Shown here: piece by piece, positions 22,249 to 32,934 of the stretch
Numbering within the stretch: the first letter of the stretch is position 1
Layout of the letters: each line of letters starts with the position of its first letter
Assembly: GCA_000750105.3 (NCBI GenBank)
Contig: JPHH03000018.1
Coordinates: forward strand, 124,001 to 188,000
Direction of reading: 5' to 3'
Origin: Tolypocladium sp. Sup5 PDA-1
Lineage: Eukaryota > Ascomycota > Sordariomycetes > Hypocreales > Ophiocordycipitaceae
Length of the DNA: 64,000 nucleotides
Program-made: the position numbers and the translations under genes
The notes under the pieces: model-generated
What the model was told of the DNA's origin: nothing
The model's database searches: none
Seen by the model: the letters and a program-made list of their open reading frames with translations, nothing else

Positions 22249-23439
22249 CTAGGACAGTTTAGGTGCCAGGATATAAAGCCATGCTTGTAAGCCGTCCATG
22301 ACTGGCTTGCAAAGTCGGCATTCCAGCGCGTACGGTCGGGTTCCGTGCACAGCCTGCATTTGCGTTAGCATGGCAGCCCGAGTAGTTGCCAGGTATGAGC
22401 ATCCAACGTACTCGGCGAACTCGACAAACGCACGATCTAGGCTCAGTGTGCATTGATACACCGAGTCCAATGTTTCGGCTATGGTGTCCCGAAATGTCCA
22501 TTGGTCGTCGACCGACTGTGGCCCGGCGAAGGTGGACGGATAGGACCCTTGCCTCCGGGCGCGCGTTTGTAGCGACATGTAATTGTTCGTCTCTCCAGCC
22601 CGCATCTCCTTGCTTAGAGACAAGATATCGTTTGCTAGATTTATAAACGTCGTCAAAGGAACCATGCTCGTAATCCAATACTCCAGAGGCACCTCGGTCT
22701 CCCGGCTCGGCTTGAATATCCCCAAGATGCAGGGCACGGTGGCGCCAGTGATGCTGCGGAAGAAGTATGCAAAGCCATCCGGACAACACAGGTTTGTCTT
22801 CGCCCCGGGCGGTACGTATGACAAATGCGGCGGCAGGACCTCTGCGAAGCTTTTTTCCAGATGGCACGCTTCCATGAAGTTTGCTAAGCCGTTGCCACCC
22901 AGTGTTCCGACCCTACGATCGATCGCGCCAAAGTGCAGAATGAAATTTTTGATGACGGATGCGTACATTTTGGACCATGCGTCCTCGTCCTCATCGGGGT
23001 CCTTGCACCACAGGTTGTATTGAAACGCGGAGAAGATGTGGTCCGAGTCGGGCGATGCGAAGCCATCCTCTGCAACGATGCCTGCCCCAATGGCAATCGC
23101 CATCTGTAGCCGCGTATCATGCTTCGCAAGCGGGTAGAAGCTCTCGACGCAACTCAGAGTCGCGTCAAGTATCGTGTCCAGCACTCCCTTCTCACAGAGG
23201 CAGCTGCCAACGAGATTGGCCTCGGCCCAGGTCGAAAGATCCTCGCGAAGGCGACCATCCCGCTCCGGCACGCTGTAGTGGAACCCGATTTTATCCAACA
23301 ACACCGCGACTACTCCTTCGAAGCATTCGATGGCTGCTCTCTTCTCGTCTTCGGAAAGCAAGGACACGTCCGAGAAGTTGAGTGGGTCGAATCTCGACTC
23401 TGCGAGCAGAGTCTTGAAAGTGGGCGACGTAGGAGCCAT
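22249..23439 (-). CDS. Trichodiene-synthase-family sesquiterpene cyclase (class I terpene synthase) with atypical Asp motif
   Basis: Single exon, 396 residues, near the family's usual length. Class I cyclases ionise farnesyl diphosphate using Mg2+ held by a DDxxD-type motif and an NSE motif. The NSE motif is intact: NDILSLSKE at residues 270-278 (N270, S274, E278). The first motif, DDSKD in trichodiene synthase, should lie at about 123-133 but reads EDGFASPDSD (E124, D125), so the first Asp is Glu and the third position is not acidic. Other family blocks are present: HFGAIDRRVGTLGGNGLANFMEACHLEKSF and a C-terminal GTRPYALE resembling the RY pair that senses diphosphate. No P450, acyltransferase or other pathway gene lies within several kilobases, so it is not in an obvious trichothecene cluster. 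It may make a different sesquiterpene or have lost activity. Confidence 0.87.
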   Translation of the reverse strand: MAPTSPTFKTLLAESRFDPLNFSDVSLLSEDEKRAAIECFEGVVAVLLDKIGFHYSVPERDGRLREDLSTWAEANLVGSCLCEKGVLDTILDATLSCVESFYPLAKHDTRLQMAIAIGAGIVAEDGFASPDSDHIFSAFQYNLWCKDPDEDEDAWSKMYASVIKNFILHFGAIDRRVGTLGGNGLANFMEACHLEKSFAEVLPPHLSYVPPGAKTNLCCPDGFAYFFRSITGATVPCILGIFKPSRETEVPLEYWITSMVPLTTFINLANDILSLSKEMRAGETNNYMSLQTRARRQGSYPSTFAGPQSVDDQWTFRDTIAETLDSVYQCTLSLDRAFVEFAEYVGCSYLATTRAAMLTQMQAVHGTRPYALECRLCKPVMDGLQAWLYILAPKLS

Positions 23440-25389
23440 TTTGGTAATATCTGCTGCGATGAAGAAATTCAGGCTGAGGAAATGCAGGTTTAATTAGCCC
23501 TGACAATTTATGGACATTAATACTTCGCACAGCTTCAGAACACACCTGTTGGTTCGACAAAGGCGTGGGCGACAATGCAAGGGCTGGTGGGCCTATTCTT
23601 GAATAGAACAATATGAGCGACAATAGAACGTTAGGGACCAGCCAAGCTGAACCGGCCCGGCAACCGGCCATGTGCGCGAATATTTGGGGTTAGACTCACA
23701 TGGGAACGCCCCGTACGAAGTAGATGATTTATCGCACCATGGCACTGGATCGCCGCAAGGTCATTGATTTGTACTCTTCGTCACAGGTGACGTAATGCTG
23801 TATTAAATGCTAGATCAACTTCAAGCTAGGATGCAAAACCAGCTGTAACAAGCCCGGCGCCTGCAGTTGGTGCAAGAACTGCCGCGGCGGCTGTGATTAC
23901 CTTCATGTTGACTAGAGTTTCTTTGTAGACGAAAATACTCAGATGTGAGGTTCGGTGGAGTGCCTTGGTGCAGAAGAGAAGTATTGGAGGAATCAAGCCG
24001 AACAAGGAAGCTTTTATAACTTCGGGGGTCTCAGTCCGACACAATCCCCACGCTTGTGTGACAACACGGGAAAGATTGTCTCACAAGTGCGGCGATTGGG
24101 TCGCATTTTGACGCCTCAAGTGTTCTCCAGGGCTATGGATCATCGTGGCTTGGCTAGGATCGGTCAGCATACTAACATACTCAAATCGGCAATGAGACGA
24201 AGCTTGCGTGCAAGGGACCCCCAGATGCCACCGTATGTGAGAGTTATACAGAACAGTTCGCTTCGTAACGGTTGGGCTTGTTATGAAGGGTCTTATAGCG
24301 GTTTTGGTTTCCACTTATAGCTAGGCGACATGAACAATGTTTGATAGCTACCATTGCTAACAGGTTACACGGCAGTACTTTAGCAACAGTAAATGTAGAG
24401 TCCCTCCCTCTAACAGCGCCTTGTTGTCGTTTTGCGCAAGATATGGAGGTTCGGGTGAGACGAAGGGTTAACAAAGACGATACGAAGCACAGTACATCAT
24501 ATGGTGCCCTGTACTGCTCGTAGTCCCGTCAGAACCCTATATCATGGTCGCTGTAGATATGTGTACAATACGGAGCCCGAGAGGATCTGTGGCCTTCTCC
24601 AGATTTAGACAAGCCTGCTCATACAGAGGGTCCTCAGCCTCATATTGTATCTGGTACTGCCGCATTCATCTAATTGACCTCTCACGTTACACGGTGCGAT
24701 GGCTGCAACAAACAGAACTGGTCCTTTCACAGATGATCATTTAATAGGAGCGAGGTTCTGGCAACGAGTACGGGCGCAGCCGGCCAGGGGCATCTCTACC
24801 GCACCGAATTCAGCGCCTCGAATTGTAGAAACTGCACTCTGCTGCTCCGTTTGAGCCTGCTGGTGTCGGTTCTGACAAAGCCCGGTTGGCAGCCGACAAT
24901 AGGCCTTAAGAAGTCGGGTGCCAGTTTCTGCCAGGTCAAGCGAGTTCACTGCTCAACAGGCCCGTGATTGCTGTGATGCCCGGGTTGCCATGGCCTTTCG
25001 CAAATTGTATTACAAGGCCAAGGCAAAACTACAGCAGGAAACACCGTCGTTTATAAGAACAATGGTAGATGTCATAATGGCTCTGGCGATCCGACGGGGA
25101 TGCAGAGAGGAGGCTCGGGGATCGGATGACAGCGGGGTGTTCAATCAAGGTCATCTACCTTGCACCTCCCCCTTCCTGGGTTTGAGGCACGCCCTGCTGA
25201 TTGGTCGATCCTTAATAATTACCAACTCGGTACGAAGTACGTTACTTCGTACCCGCAGGGCACAACAAGCCTCGACTGGCTCTGCTTGCGCGACTACACG
25301 TCAGCCCCAGGACCACCCAGAGCGTTCAGCGCCGAGGGAGAAATGGGATCTTATTAAAATCTCTTGGCTTCTGGGCAGTGGCCTGGCAC
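23440..25389. other. Intergenic, about 1.95 kb
   Basis: Promoter of the terpene cyclase at the left. A GTACGAAGTA motif is at 23713-23722. A 26-codon frame with a hydrophobic Ala-rich start (about 23828-23908, minus strand) was seen but is too short to support. An inverted repeat at 25229-25253 is listed separately. Confidence 0.45.
25229..25253. repeat. Perfect inverted repeat of the dispersed GTACGAAGTA motif
   Basis: Arms GGTACGAAGTA and TACTTCGTACC (11 bp each) flank a 3-bp centre. It is two copies of the dispersed motif in opposite orientation, about 140 bp beyond the stop codon of the gluconolactonase-like gene (minus strand). It could form a hairpin; function unknown. Confidence 0.7.
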
Positions 25390-26568
25390 TCAGCAACACC
25401 CGACGCCAAAGTCTTGGCAAACCTCCCTCCCTTGCGCCTTGACGTCCTCGACAACCCACAGCCGGGCATTGGAGAAGACAAACACCTTGCCTGGAGCAAA
25501 CGCAAAGTTGTTGCTCATCTCGCCCACGAATATCTTGCCGAGGAGTATGCCATGGGGGTTCCAGATGTGCACGCCGTCCCCGCAGGAGGCCCAGACGTTG
25601 CCCTTGGTGTCACAGTGCACTCCATCCGGGAATCCGGTATCCGCCCAGGCAAAGGTCCTCCTGTTTACTAGTCGCTTGTGGTCAACGACGTCAAACGCGT
25701 AAATCGTCGACGGCTCCGTGGGGACCTGCCCGAACTGCTGGCTGCCCGTGTCGGAAACGTACACGGTCTTCAGGTCGGGCGAGAACTCGAAACCGTTTGG
25801 CTCGACAAAGCCGTCGGCAACGACCTGGACGGTGCCCGTGTCCGGCTCAAAGCGGTAGACCTGCTTGGGCTGCGTGGGCTTGGAGCGAAAGTTCTGAAAG
25901 TAACCGTAGTCGGCGTCGGTGAACCAGAGGTCGCCGGTGATAGGGTGCTGCCGCACGTCATTGGGAGACGAGAAATTGCGTCCGAGGAAGTTGGTCAAGA
26001 GAGGCTTCGAGGTGTTGGTGTTGGGGTCGACCGCCAGGAGCTGCGCGTAGTGCTCAAAGTCTCCTTCGTCGCAGTACACCTGCATCGGCGGCGTCTGGTT
26101 CCGACTGGCTCCGGGCGGGTAGTAGTTTGTCCCTCCGTTGGCCATGGCCAGGTCGGGGAACTGCGTATTGCGGAATGGGTAGTCGTCGGAGTCGAGCGAG
26201 ACTACCGTGACGTTGATGTTGTCCTCCAGGCTCTGGTAGTTGGAGGTAATGTAGAGCGAGTTGTCCTTTTTGTTGTAGATGCCAGCCTCATGGAAGGCCG
26301 CCCAGGGAAGATCCCACACCTTTCTGGCCTTGGCGTCACGGCCCAGGACATTGTAGAAGTCGTCGTGGTAGGCCAACAGTGAAATGGCCGGCGCGGTGAT
26401 GTTGGTTGCGGGCAGCTTTGCAAAGTAGCTGGCGTCGCGGGCCACTGCCAACAGGTCAACGTTGACGAACTGCGACATGTTGGATCCCGCCATGGAGGCA
26501 ATCAGCGTTGGGATGGAATTGAAGGCAACCGATGAGGCAATGGAGAGCAGCCCTTCCCGCGAACCCAT
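25390..26568 (-). CDS. SMP-30/gluconolactonase-like six-bladed propeller hydrolase
   Basis: Single exon, 392 residues. The N-terminus (MGSREGLLSIASSVAFNSIPTL) is moderately hydrophobic and may be a signal anchor. The propeller core shows the SMP-30/LRE landmarks: SSPNDVRQHPITGDLWFTDADYGY (metal-binding Asn-Asp), VVADGFVEPNGFEFSPDLKTVYVSDTG (Asn and Asp ligands) and FPDGVHCDTKGNVWASCGDGVHIW. Such enzymes open sugar lactones or related cyclic esters using one divalent metal ion. Length and spacing match fungal lactonohydrolase-like proteins of about 390-400 residues. The two Cys at the extreme C-terminus are common in secreted members. The natural substrate is unknown. It sits 1 kb from the seven-helix protein gene and about 12 kb from a second, unrelated propeller lactonase (38944-40352). 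Confidence 0.88.
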   Translation of the reverse strand: MGSREGLLSIASSVAFNSIPTLIASMAGSNMSQFVNVDLLAVARDASYFAKLPATNITAPAISLLAYHDDFYNVLGRDAKARKVWDLPWAAFHEAGIYNKKDNSLYITSNYQSLEDNINVTVVSLDSDDYPFRNTQFPDLAMANGGTNYYPPGASRNQTPPMQVYCDEGDFEHYAQLLAVDPNTNTSKPLLTNFLGRNFSSPNDVRQHPITGDLWFTDADYGYFQNFRSKPTQPKQVYRFEPDTGTVQVVADGFVEPNGFEFSPDLKTVYVSDTGSQQFGQVPTEPSTIYAFDVVDHKRLVNRRTFAWADTGFPDGVHCDTKGNVWASCGDGVHIWNPHGILLGKIFVGEMSNNFAFAPGKVFVFSNARLWVVEDVKAQGREVCQDFGVGCC

Positions 26569-27629
26569 CTCTCGCTCGGCCGACGGACGCCGCCCTGCTT
26601 ATTTATTATTACCTCGTTGATGCTGCCGTCGCTTCTGTCTCCGCAACGACCCGTCCGCCGACATTAGGCTGGAGTGATAATTATTGGCCTCCCTCCCGGC
26701 CTTCTCGGCCTTCACCCCGCAACGCCCTCGGGTTGGGCCGCGGCAGTGGACCGCCGGAGCTACCCTGTACCTACAGGAGTTCCTGGTCCTTACCTCAGCT
26801 CAGCAAAGGGTCTTGTGGATTTGGTATAGTTTCCGTGTCAATAATAGGATTCATGCGAGTTGATGAAGAGGAGTGGACGAATCTTCATACAGGCTGCCAT
26901 GTGCTGCCTTTTCAACCTGACCGGCGGAGACCGCCGACACGGCAGTCGTGTCACTCAGAGATCAATTTTGACTCGAGAAAACTCAGTGTTGAGACTAGCC
27001 TCTTTTGCACAAGAGGCTGTGACGTCGTTGCACTTGGATCAAGCGGATAGCTGCATTTGCTTTGTATACCATACTCCAATACCATGTGCAATCCAAACTG
27101 CGAATGCCTCGTACACGCAACGCCATTCCAACGAGCATTCGATTCACAACGCGCCCCAAGCCTCAGCAGCGGCCTCAAGACCATGGTTGGATGCGGCGCG
27201 TTTCGTTGGCGGGAACTAACAACGGGACGCTCCATAGCACTAACACCTCACGATCCACGCGTGGATCTGCCCACCTGGGCATGCATGGGCCATGGTTCAT
27301 CTTGGCGCCTGTGCACTTCCCGCCCGTGACAATCATCCGAGTGGTGTATTCTGATGCGGTCACTCGCCGTGTGTGATTGCCGGAGTGGGAGAAAGACGAA
27401 AGCTGCTCAAACTTGGACATTTTCTATATTAGTTGTCGCCACCCATTGGCAGGGCCATGGTACCGGTTTCCTCTACGGGTCACGGCGGCAAGGTAACGCT
27501 CGATTGTAACATAAAGACTCACGTGCACTGCTTCCCGAGCTCCCGGGACTCTGCTCAACAACATCAATCGAACGTGAATGTGGTATCATTGTAGATGGAT
27601 GTATATGCTATCCGCCGCCCGCCCTTGTT
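26569..27629. other. Intergenic, about 1.06 kb
   Basis: Promoter of the gluconolactonase-like gene on the left and 3' flank of the seven-helix gene on the right. No coherent coding signal. Confidence 0.5.
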
Positions 27630-28736
27630 TTAACGCCTCGCGAATTGAACTTCAGACGACACCGACGACGCACAGCCCGCTTCCTGGACGTCGTCAATTG
27701 AAGAAAGATGCCCGCGCGAGCCCCCGTTTCCGTGCTCTTGGCTGGCCGGAGTCAACTGCCTCCCGCTGTGACTGACCGTTACCGCCGTTGTCTTGACCAC
27801 CTCGAACCCGCGCGGCTGGTCGACCTTGTCGGCAGGCTCGGCGTCAATGTGAACCCTGTATTCCGTCTCGGTCGGGGCCCGCGACGCGTTTCTTATGTAT
27901 CGCTCTAGCGCGATGTCGGTCGCGTTGTCCGAATTCGTAGGCTGCAGGGAGCCGCCGGTTCGCAGGTGCTGCGAAAACTCGACGAGGCGGTTGAGAACGC
28001 TGAATTCGACCTTGAGCTTGACGCTGTAGACGAGCGGCTTCCAGGCGGTCTGGATGTCGTAGTGCCCCGTGAACTCGAGGGAGAGGATGCTGATGTCGAG
28101 CAGGACGATGAAGATGTTGACGGCCATCAGGTGGCTCATGACGCGGCGCGTCGCGGACGAGACGACACCTCGTTGCAGCTTGAGGAGTTTGGCCGTCTCG
28201 TAAATGTATAGCCCCGATATGATGCACTCTTGCACGAAGAACACCGTCAGCTGCAGCTTTTCAAAGATGGAGTACGGCAGCTCGAACGGGTCCGGGTTGT
28301 CCGAGTTGGAGCCGTAGACGAGGACGATGACGGGCACGCCGAGCCACATGGCGTCGACGATGATCATCCCGAGGACCCAGCGCAGGCGCGTCGGGTTGTG
28401 CAGCACAAAGTGCAGCCGCGAGTACAGCACGAGCGACTGCCCCGTGATCATGGCGCACCAGCCGATGAGGATGACGGTGGAGTGGACGTATCCCGAGGGA
28501 TCAACCCGCATGGTCCGCAGGAGGTAGCCCACGGCGTTGAAGGCGACTCCCCATGTCGCGACGAGGAAGCTCCAGAAGTAGAGCCCGCGGAAGCGCTTGA
28601 AGGTGCTGGCGATCAGGAAGTTGAGTTCGATCACGTTGTAGAGCGCAATGCTGATGAAGACGACGATGACGATCCAGTACCCGCGGGGAGGCCCGGGATG
28701 GCCGTGGGTTGCCGCGCCATCATCGCCTGGACCCAT
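27630..28736 (-). CDS. Orphan seven-transmembrane protein (DUF7703-like integral membrane protein)
   Basis: Single exon, 368 residues. Seven hydrophobic helices span about residues 20-260: YWIVIVVFISIALYNVI, LYFWSFLVATWGVAFNAVGYLL, a VHSTVILIGWCAMITGQSLVLYSRL block, WVLGMIIVDAMWLGVPVIVLVYG, LTVFFVQECIISGLYIY, MAVNIFIVLLDISILSLEF and a last helix near AWKPLVYSVKLK. The remaining 110 residues form a polar, probably cytosolic tail rich in Ser, Thr and Asp. The LYSRLHFVL and NRLVEFSQHL blocks are typical of a large fungal family of integral membrane proteins with unknown ligands, distinct from Pth11 because no CFEM domain is present. A receptor-like role is inference from topology. No second gene in the vicinity indicates a pathway. 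Confidence 0.8.
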   Translation of the reverse strand: MGPGDDGAATHGHPGPPRGYWIVIVVFISIALYNVIELNFLIASTFKRFRGLYFWSFLVATWGVAFNAVGYLLRTMRVDPSGYVHSTVILIGWCAMITGQSLVLYSRLHFVLHNPTRLRWVLGMIIVDAMWLGVPVIVLVYGSNSDNPDPFELPYSIFEKLQLTVFFVQECIISGLYIYETAKLLKLQRGVVSSATRRVMSHLMAVNIFIVLLDISILSLEFTGHYDIQTAWKPLVYSVKLKVEFSVLNRLVEFSQHLRTGGSLQPTNSDNATDIALERYIRNASRAPTETEYRVHIDAEPADKVDQPRGFEVVKTTAVTVSHSGRQLTPASQEHGNGGSRGHLSSIDDVQEAGCASSVSSEVQFARR

Positions 28737-29944
28737 GTCGAGTTGTCGACTATGGGACTGGTATTTCGAAGTCGGCGACTGCCATGTCAGGGACTTGGCG
28801 GCATTGTCGCGCAGATGGCACTCGGATGAAGCGTTGTGGGAAGGGGACGGAAGTAAAAAAACGAAGTAACACGGCGGCGCGCTGGCGAGGACGAGTTTCC
28901 CTGGCCACCTACGGATTACATTACCTGTAGAGCCGAAGACGCACTAAGCAGGGCGAGTCATGGCTTGCCTTTTTGTGATGCTACGAGCCGCTGTTCGGTT
29001 CGGGAAAGGGGGTTTCGGGGCATGCCAGGCTGGCCAGAGCTGAGCATCGGATGGTCGGGCTGCGGTGTGGCTGTCACCTTGACCGATGCCGCCTTGGGTT
29101 GGCGTTAATGCCCGCTGCGGATCTTTAACTCTGCTCGTGCCTAGGTAGGTGCCGCGGAGTGAGTGATGAATTGTGCTCGTACCAAGCACGGAGTATGTAC
29201 CGCGCCATCGCTGCAAAGGTCTTTTGCTGGGGGGCTTTACACCACGCGCTGGCGCAAGCCACGTCCAACTAATACTATCCACGCCGCGGTAGCCGACGTT
29301 GGCAGCGTTCATGTTGTCGGCACTGCGGGCATCTGCGTGAGTACTCTTTTCCCATGGAATAGTACACCCGAAGACTGCTTGCAATGCTGCTCTGCCAGAT
29401 GAAAACGATTCACGTCGCTTCATGTTCACGTCGACTCAACAACGTCCCGACATGCCACCCGCGGCAGCAGGGCACGATCCCCAGGGCACGGACCGCGGGA
29501 TTCGAGACCAATCCGCCCTGGACGTGATGCCACCTCTGGCGTCGTGGCCCAATTACAGAGACCAGTGGCTGGCTGGCTGGCTCGGGGGCTTGGAGCTTGA
29601 AGAGCGTGGCACTTGGGTCAGCTTAGGTTACGCATGGCACCCCAACACCCTCTGCTGATTGGCATGTCATCAGCCACACTGCAACGATGAATTTAACGTT
29701 AGTCCGTGGTCCAGCAAAAGCAAAAAAGCAAAGCGCCAGCGTTACGTATCGATGTTTCAGCGGCGTGCCTTTGAGCCTGAGCACACTGCAACTCCATGAA
29801 TCGGGGACAACCAGGCAAGTGTACGAAGTGCTTTGTATAGAGTTCGAGCCGCGATTCCATGCACACCTAGATTGTGACCTTCTCCAGCAAGACACGTGCG
29901 GACAAGCGTTAATTCAAGGTTAATGACGTCTTCTACGGACTAGA
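28737..29944. other. Intergenic, about 1.2 kb
   Basis: Promoter of the seven-helix gene and 3' flank of the MFS gene. A CACGGAGTATGTAC sequence near 29186-29199 belongs to the dispersed motif family. No gene supported. Confidence 0.5.
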
Positions 29945-31888
29945 TCAGTACATGTATCGGAAGGTGACGGCCTTGTCCCCCAGCTCTGACAGCTCCTGCG
30001 GCGTCACCGTGTTGTGAGCACCGTCCATGATGCGCTGCTGCCGCTGCTTGTTGATGGTTCGATAGCTGAGGACCAGAACGAACGCTGCAGACAGGCCCAG
30101 CACGATGAAGCCAATTTCCAGCCCGTGTCCCAGGAAGTAGCGCGGGCTGTCCTTTTGGCGGTAAAAGTTGGATGCCATGGCCTGCGGCAATTGAGTTCGT
30201 CAGCGACATGTTGCGCGACAGCGACTTGACATCACGGTAAGCAGCGACGGAAATTGAACTTACGCCACCGAGGTTCCCCATGCCGATTTGAATCGCCATG
30301 CCGGCGCTTCTCTTATAGCTTCCCGACAGATTGTTCGACAGCCACGTAATGACTCCGGGGAATGCCGGGTAGATGGCGCAGGTGGCGAGGAAGACACCGC
30401 CATATACAACTCGTGGGTTCGACGATGAGATGCACCTGTGATAACATCAGCTATGATTCGGCCCGTTTGAAGCCTTGGCGGCACTTACATGGTGAAGCCA
30501 ACAATCATGACACACATCAAGCCGATGATGAACGGGCTGCGCTTTCCTACCCGATCAGACAGGTAGGCAACCACAACGGCCAGAATCGCAGCCGTAATGT
30601 AGATCGGGATGGTCATTAGCTGCGCCGTACTCGCCTGGTAGTTCAAGCTCTTGATAATTGTCGGCAAAAAGAGACTGATGCCGTAGAGCGGGCACACGAT
30701 CTGTCGGGAGTTAGTGAGACGGCATTGCGACGAGACGGCTGCCTAGACTTACACCCCAATACACAAAGATGTTGACCCAGATCTGCCAGTCCGTAAAGGC
30801 CTGCCTAACGTACTTCCACTGGAAGTCCTCCGCCTGGCCAACTTGAACGTCCTGGTGCGCGGTGCCACTGCTCTCAGACGTTGGCTCTGCGCTGGCTGCA
30901 GTCTGGCCCTGGTATTTGAGGCGGCGAATGACGAATTCTCTCTCTTCCTCCGTCAGAAACCCTGCCGTCTCTGGGAAATCGTAGATGAGAAAGAATGCCA
31001 TAATGGCAACGAGCACCGTTGCGATGCCCTCGAGGATGAAGATCCACCTCCAACCCTCTAGACCCCCGACACCATCCATCTTACTGATGCCAAAGGCCAG
31101 CAGGCCGCTAAAGGCACCGGCGATCGATGCGGCAGAGAAGAAGAGCGCCTGGCGAAGCTGAATCTCGTGACGGCAATACCACATTGTGAGGTAATACTAG
31201 GCGAACCGTATTAGCCGACGCCCAATGGTATTTAGACAGCGAAGGGGCAGTTGAACTCACCGCGACGCCAGGGAAAAGTCCAGCTTCCGTCACACCCAAG
31301 AACAAGCGCGCAACAAGAAGGCCTGTATAGCTTTGCACGATCCCCATGAGAGTCATAACAACACCCCAACAGACCATGATGATGGGGAGCCATCGACTAG
31401 GCCGGAGCTTCTTGAGCAGTAGGTTGCTCGGGACTTCGAAGACTGCGTAGGTGAAGAAGAAGACGGTCAGGCACCAGTTGTACTGATCGGCGGTCATGTT
31501 CAAGTCCTCTTGGAGGCCTTCAATCTTGGCATTGCCAATGTTTCCCCCTATCTCAGTTAGCGACGTCGACGCCGGGGCATGTGGAAGAGCTCACGGTCCA
31601 GGAATGACAGCAGGTATAACAGCGCAAGCATGGGGATCAGGCGAATGTCCATCTGTTGCAAGCTTAGCCCCGTGTCTTGGCAACCTCGTGTACTAGTCAA
31701 GTTCTCACCTTCCACAGAACCTTTCTCTCAATCAACTTGTCTTTTGCCGCTGAAGCTGCTCTGGTGCCCTGGACTTTGGCGTCCGTGAGATGCACGTCGG
31801 TCATGCTACCTTGTTGTTGCGTCGCGCCGGCATCATGAACTTGCTGTACACAGACCTTCTCAGACGAATGGACGGAGCTCGTCTCCAT
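29945..31888 (-). CDS. MFS transporter, anion:cation symporter (allantoate/nicotinate permease-like) family
   Basis: Seven exons in minus order: 31709-31888, 31595-31652, 31261-31547, 30753-31196, 30489-30700, 30264-30435 and 29945-30181. Introns are 47-82 bp and every junction keeps frame, giving 529 residues; an in-frame ATG at 31915 could add nine. Helix I reads MDIRLIPMLALLYLLSFLDR, followed by GNIGNAKIEGL, a hallmark of the Dal5-like ACS family. Further landmarks are FEVPSNLLLKKLRPSRWLP, GVTEAGLFPG, GLEGWRWIFILEG, FPETAGFLTEEER in the central loop, and YLSDRVGKRSPFIIG. Twelve helices can be counted. Relatives carry small organic anions such as allantoate, nicotinate or pantothenate with protons across the plasma membrane; this substrate is unknown. 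It lies at one end of a minus-strand run with a dehydrogenase, a regulator and a lactonase. Confidence 0.92.
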
Positions 31889-32934
31889 CGTGAGCAGAGC
31901 GCTGCAATGATGCAACTATAGGTGGTATTGATGCAGGCGAAGACTCAATCTTCAAGGATGAATGGAACTCGAGAGAGCACCTGATTGAGCTTGTTGAAGT
32001 ACAGATGCAAAGTGCGCATTGGATGATATATGTCTACGAGGCGGAACAATCCCCGCCGTAGCTCATGCGTGCATGGTTCTGGGTGCAGCATCGTCGGATC
32101 CGTCTAGGCATTGTCGGATCCGCACCAACAATGTCCACTGGCGATGCCTCCTTGCACTACCGGGAATACAGCCAAAGCTCGAGGAAATGGGCCGACTCAA
32201 AGACAATGACGCCTGGTTTCGTGTATGATCTTCTTCAGCCACCACGGCCGTGAAAAAAAGGAGCACCGTGACCAAGGACCATCGCGGGCTTTATTGTTAG
32301 TCCGTGTACAAGAACAGAGCAATGCTCCCCAGTCTCCAACAGTCTCGGATCCGCCCCCAACAGACGATTGCGGTGGGGGCGGATAAGTTTCAAGTGAGTC
32401 CCACCAACACTTCAGCCACAATCCAATAATCCGGGGAAATGGCAGCCCCTCGTTGCGTCTGGTTTGGAAGCGATGGTCCGTGGGCAGGCCCGCCATCTGT
32501 CATCGGACTCTCGAGCAGGTGGGCTTGTTGGTTTACTTGCTTCCTGCATGTGCTGTCAAATCACTTGTGGCATCACATCCATCCATTGGCCTGTTCCTCA
32601 AGATCACTTACAAGCAGACCCATGACGGTTCAGAATCTAGACCACAATAGCCGAAGAATCCTGACTGGAAGTGCTGGTAACCTCAACAGGGATGGATAAC
32701 AGGCTGAGCGCCGTCGGATCACCGTCGGGAGTCTGCGCCCTGCCCAGTCCTTTGCAGTCCAACGTATCCGTACTCCGTACAGACTACAGAGGCCTACCAG
32801 CGAGCTCCACACACACCCGACGGGACCCCCACGTCCTTCCATCCGCCAGATACCCCGCACATTGATCGTTGACCCCAGATTTAGTTGGTTTGCAGAGGAC
32901 ATACTGGCAAACGGATCTTCGTTTGTAGTCACTG
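31889..32934. other. Intergenic, about 1 kb
   Basis: Promoter of the MFS gene (minus) and sequence leading into the depolymerase relic (plus). A GGACTCTCGAGC string at 32505-32516 could be a trace of the lost depolymerase nucleophile block, but the surrounding match is too weak to claim. TCCGTACTCCGTAC lies at 32767-32780. Confidence 0.4.

Noticed and set aside
22249..23439. Trichothecene gene cluster around the terpene cyclase
   Set aside because: No P450, acetyltransferase, transporter or regulator of that pathway lies next to it.
23828..23908. 26-codon Ala-rich frame that looks like a signal peptide, with a TATA-like sequence upstream
   Set aside because: Too short to support; no continuation through an intron could be fixed.
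32505..32516. GGACTCTCGAGC as a trace of the depolymerase GLSSGG nucleophile block
   Set aside because: Only the short string agrees; flanking translation does not follow the family, so chance is likely.
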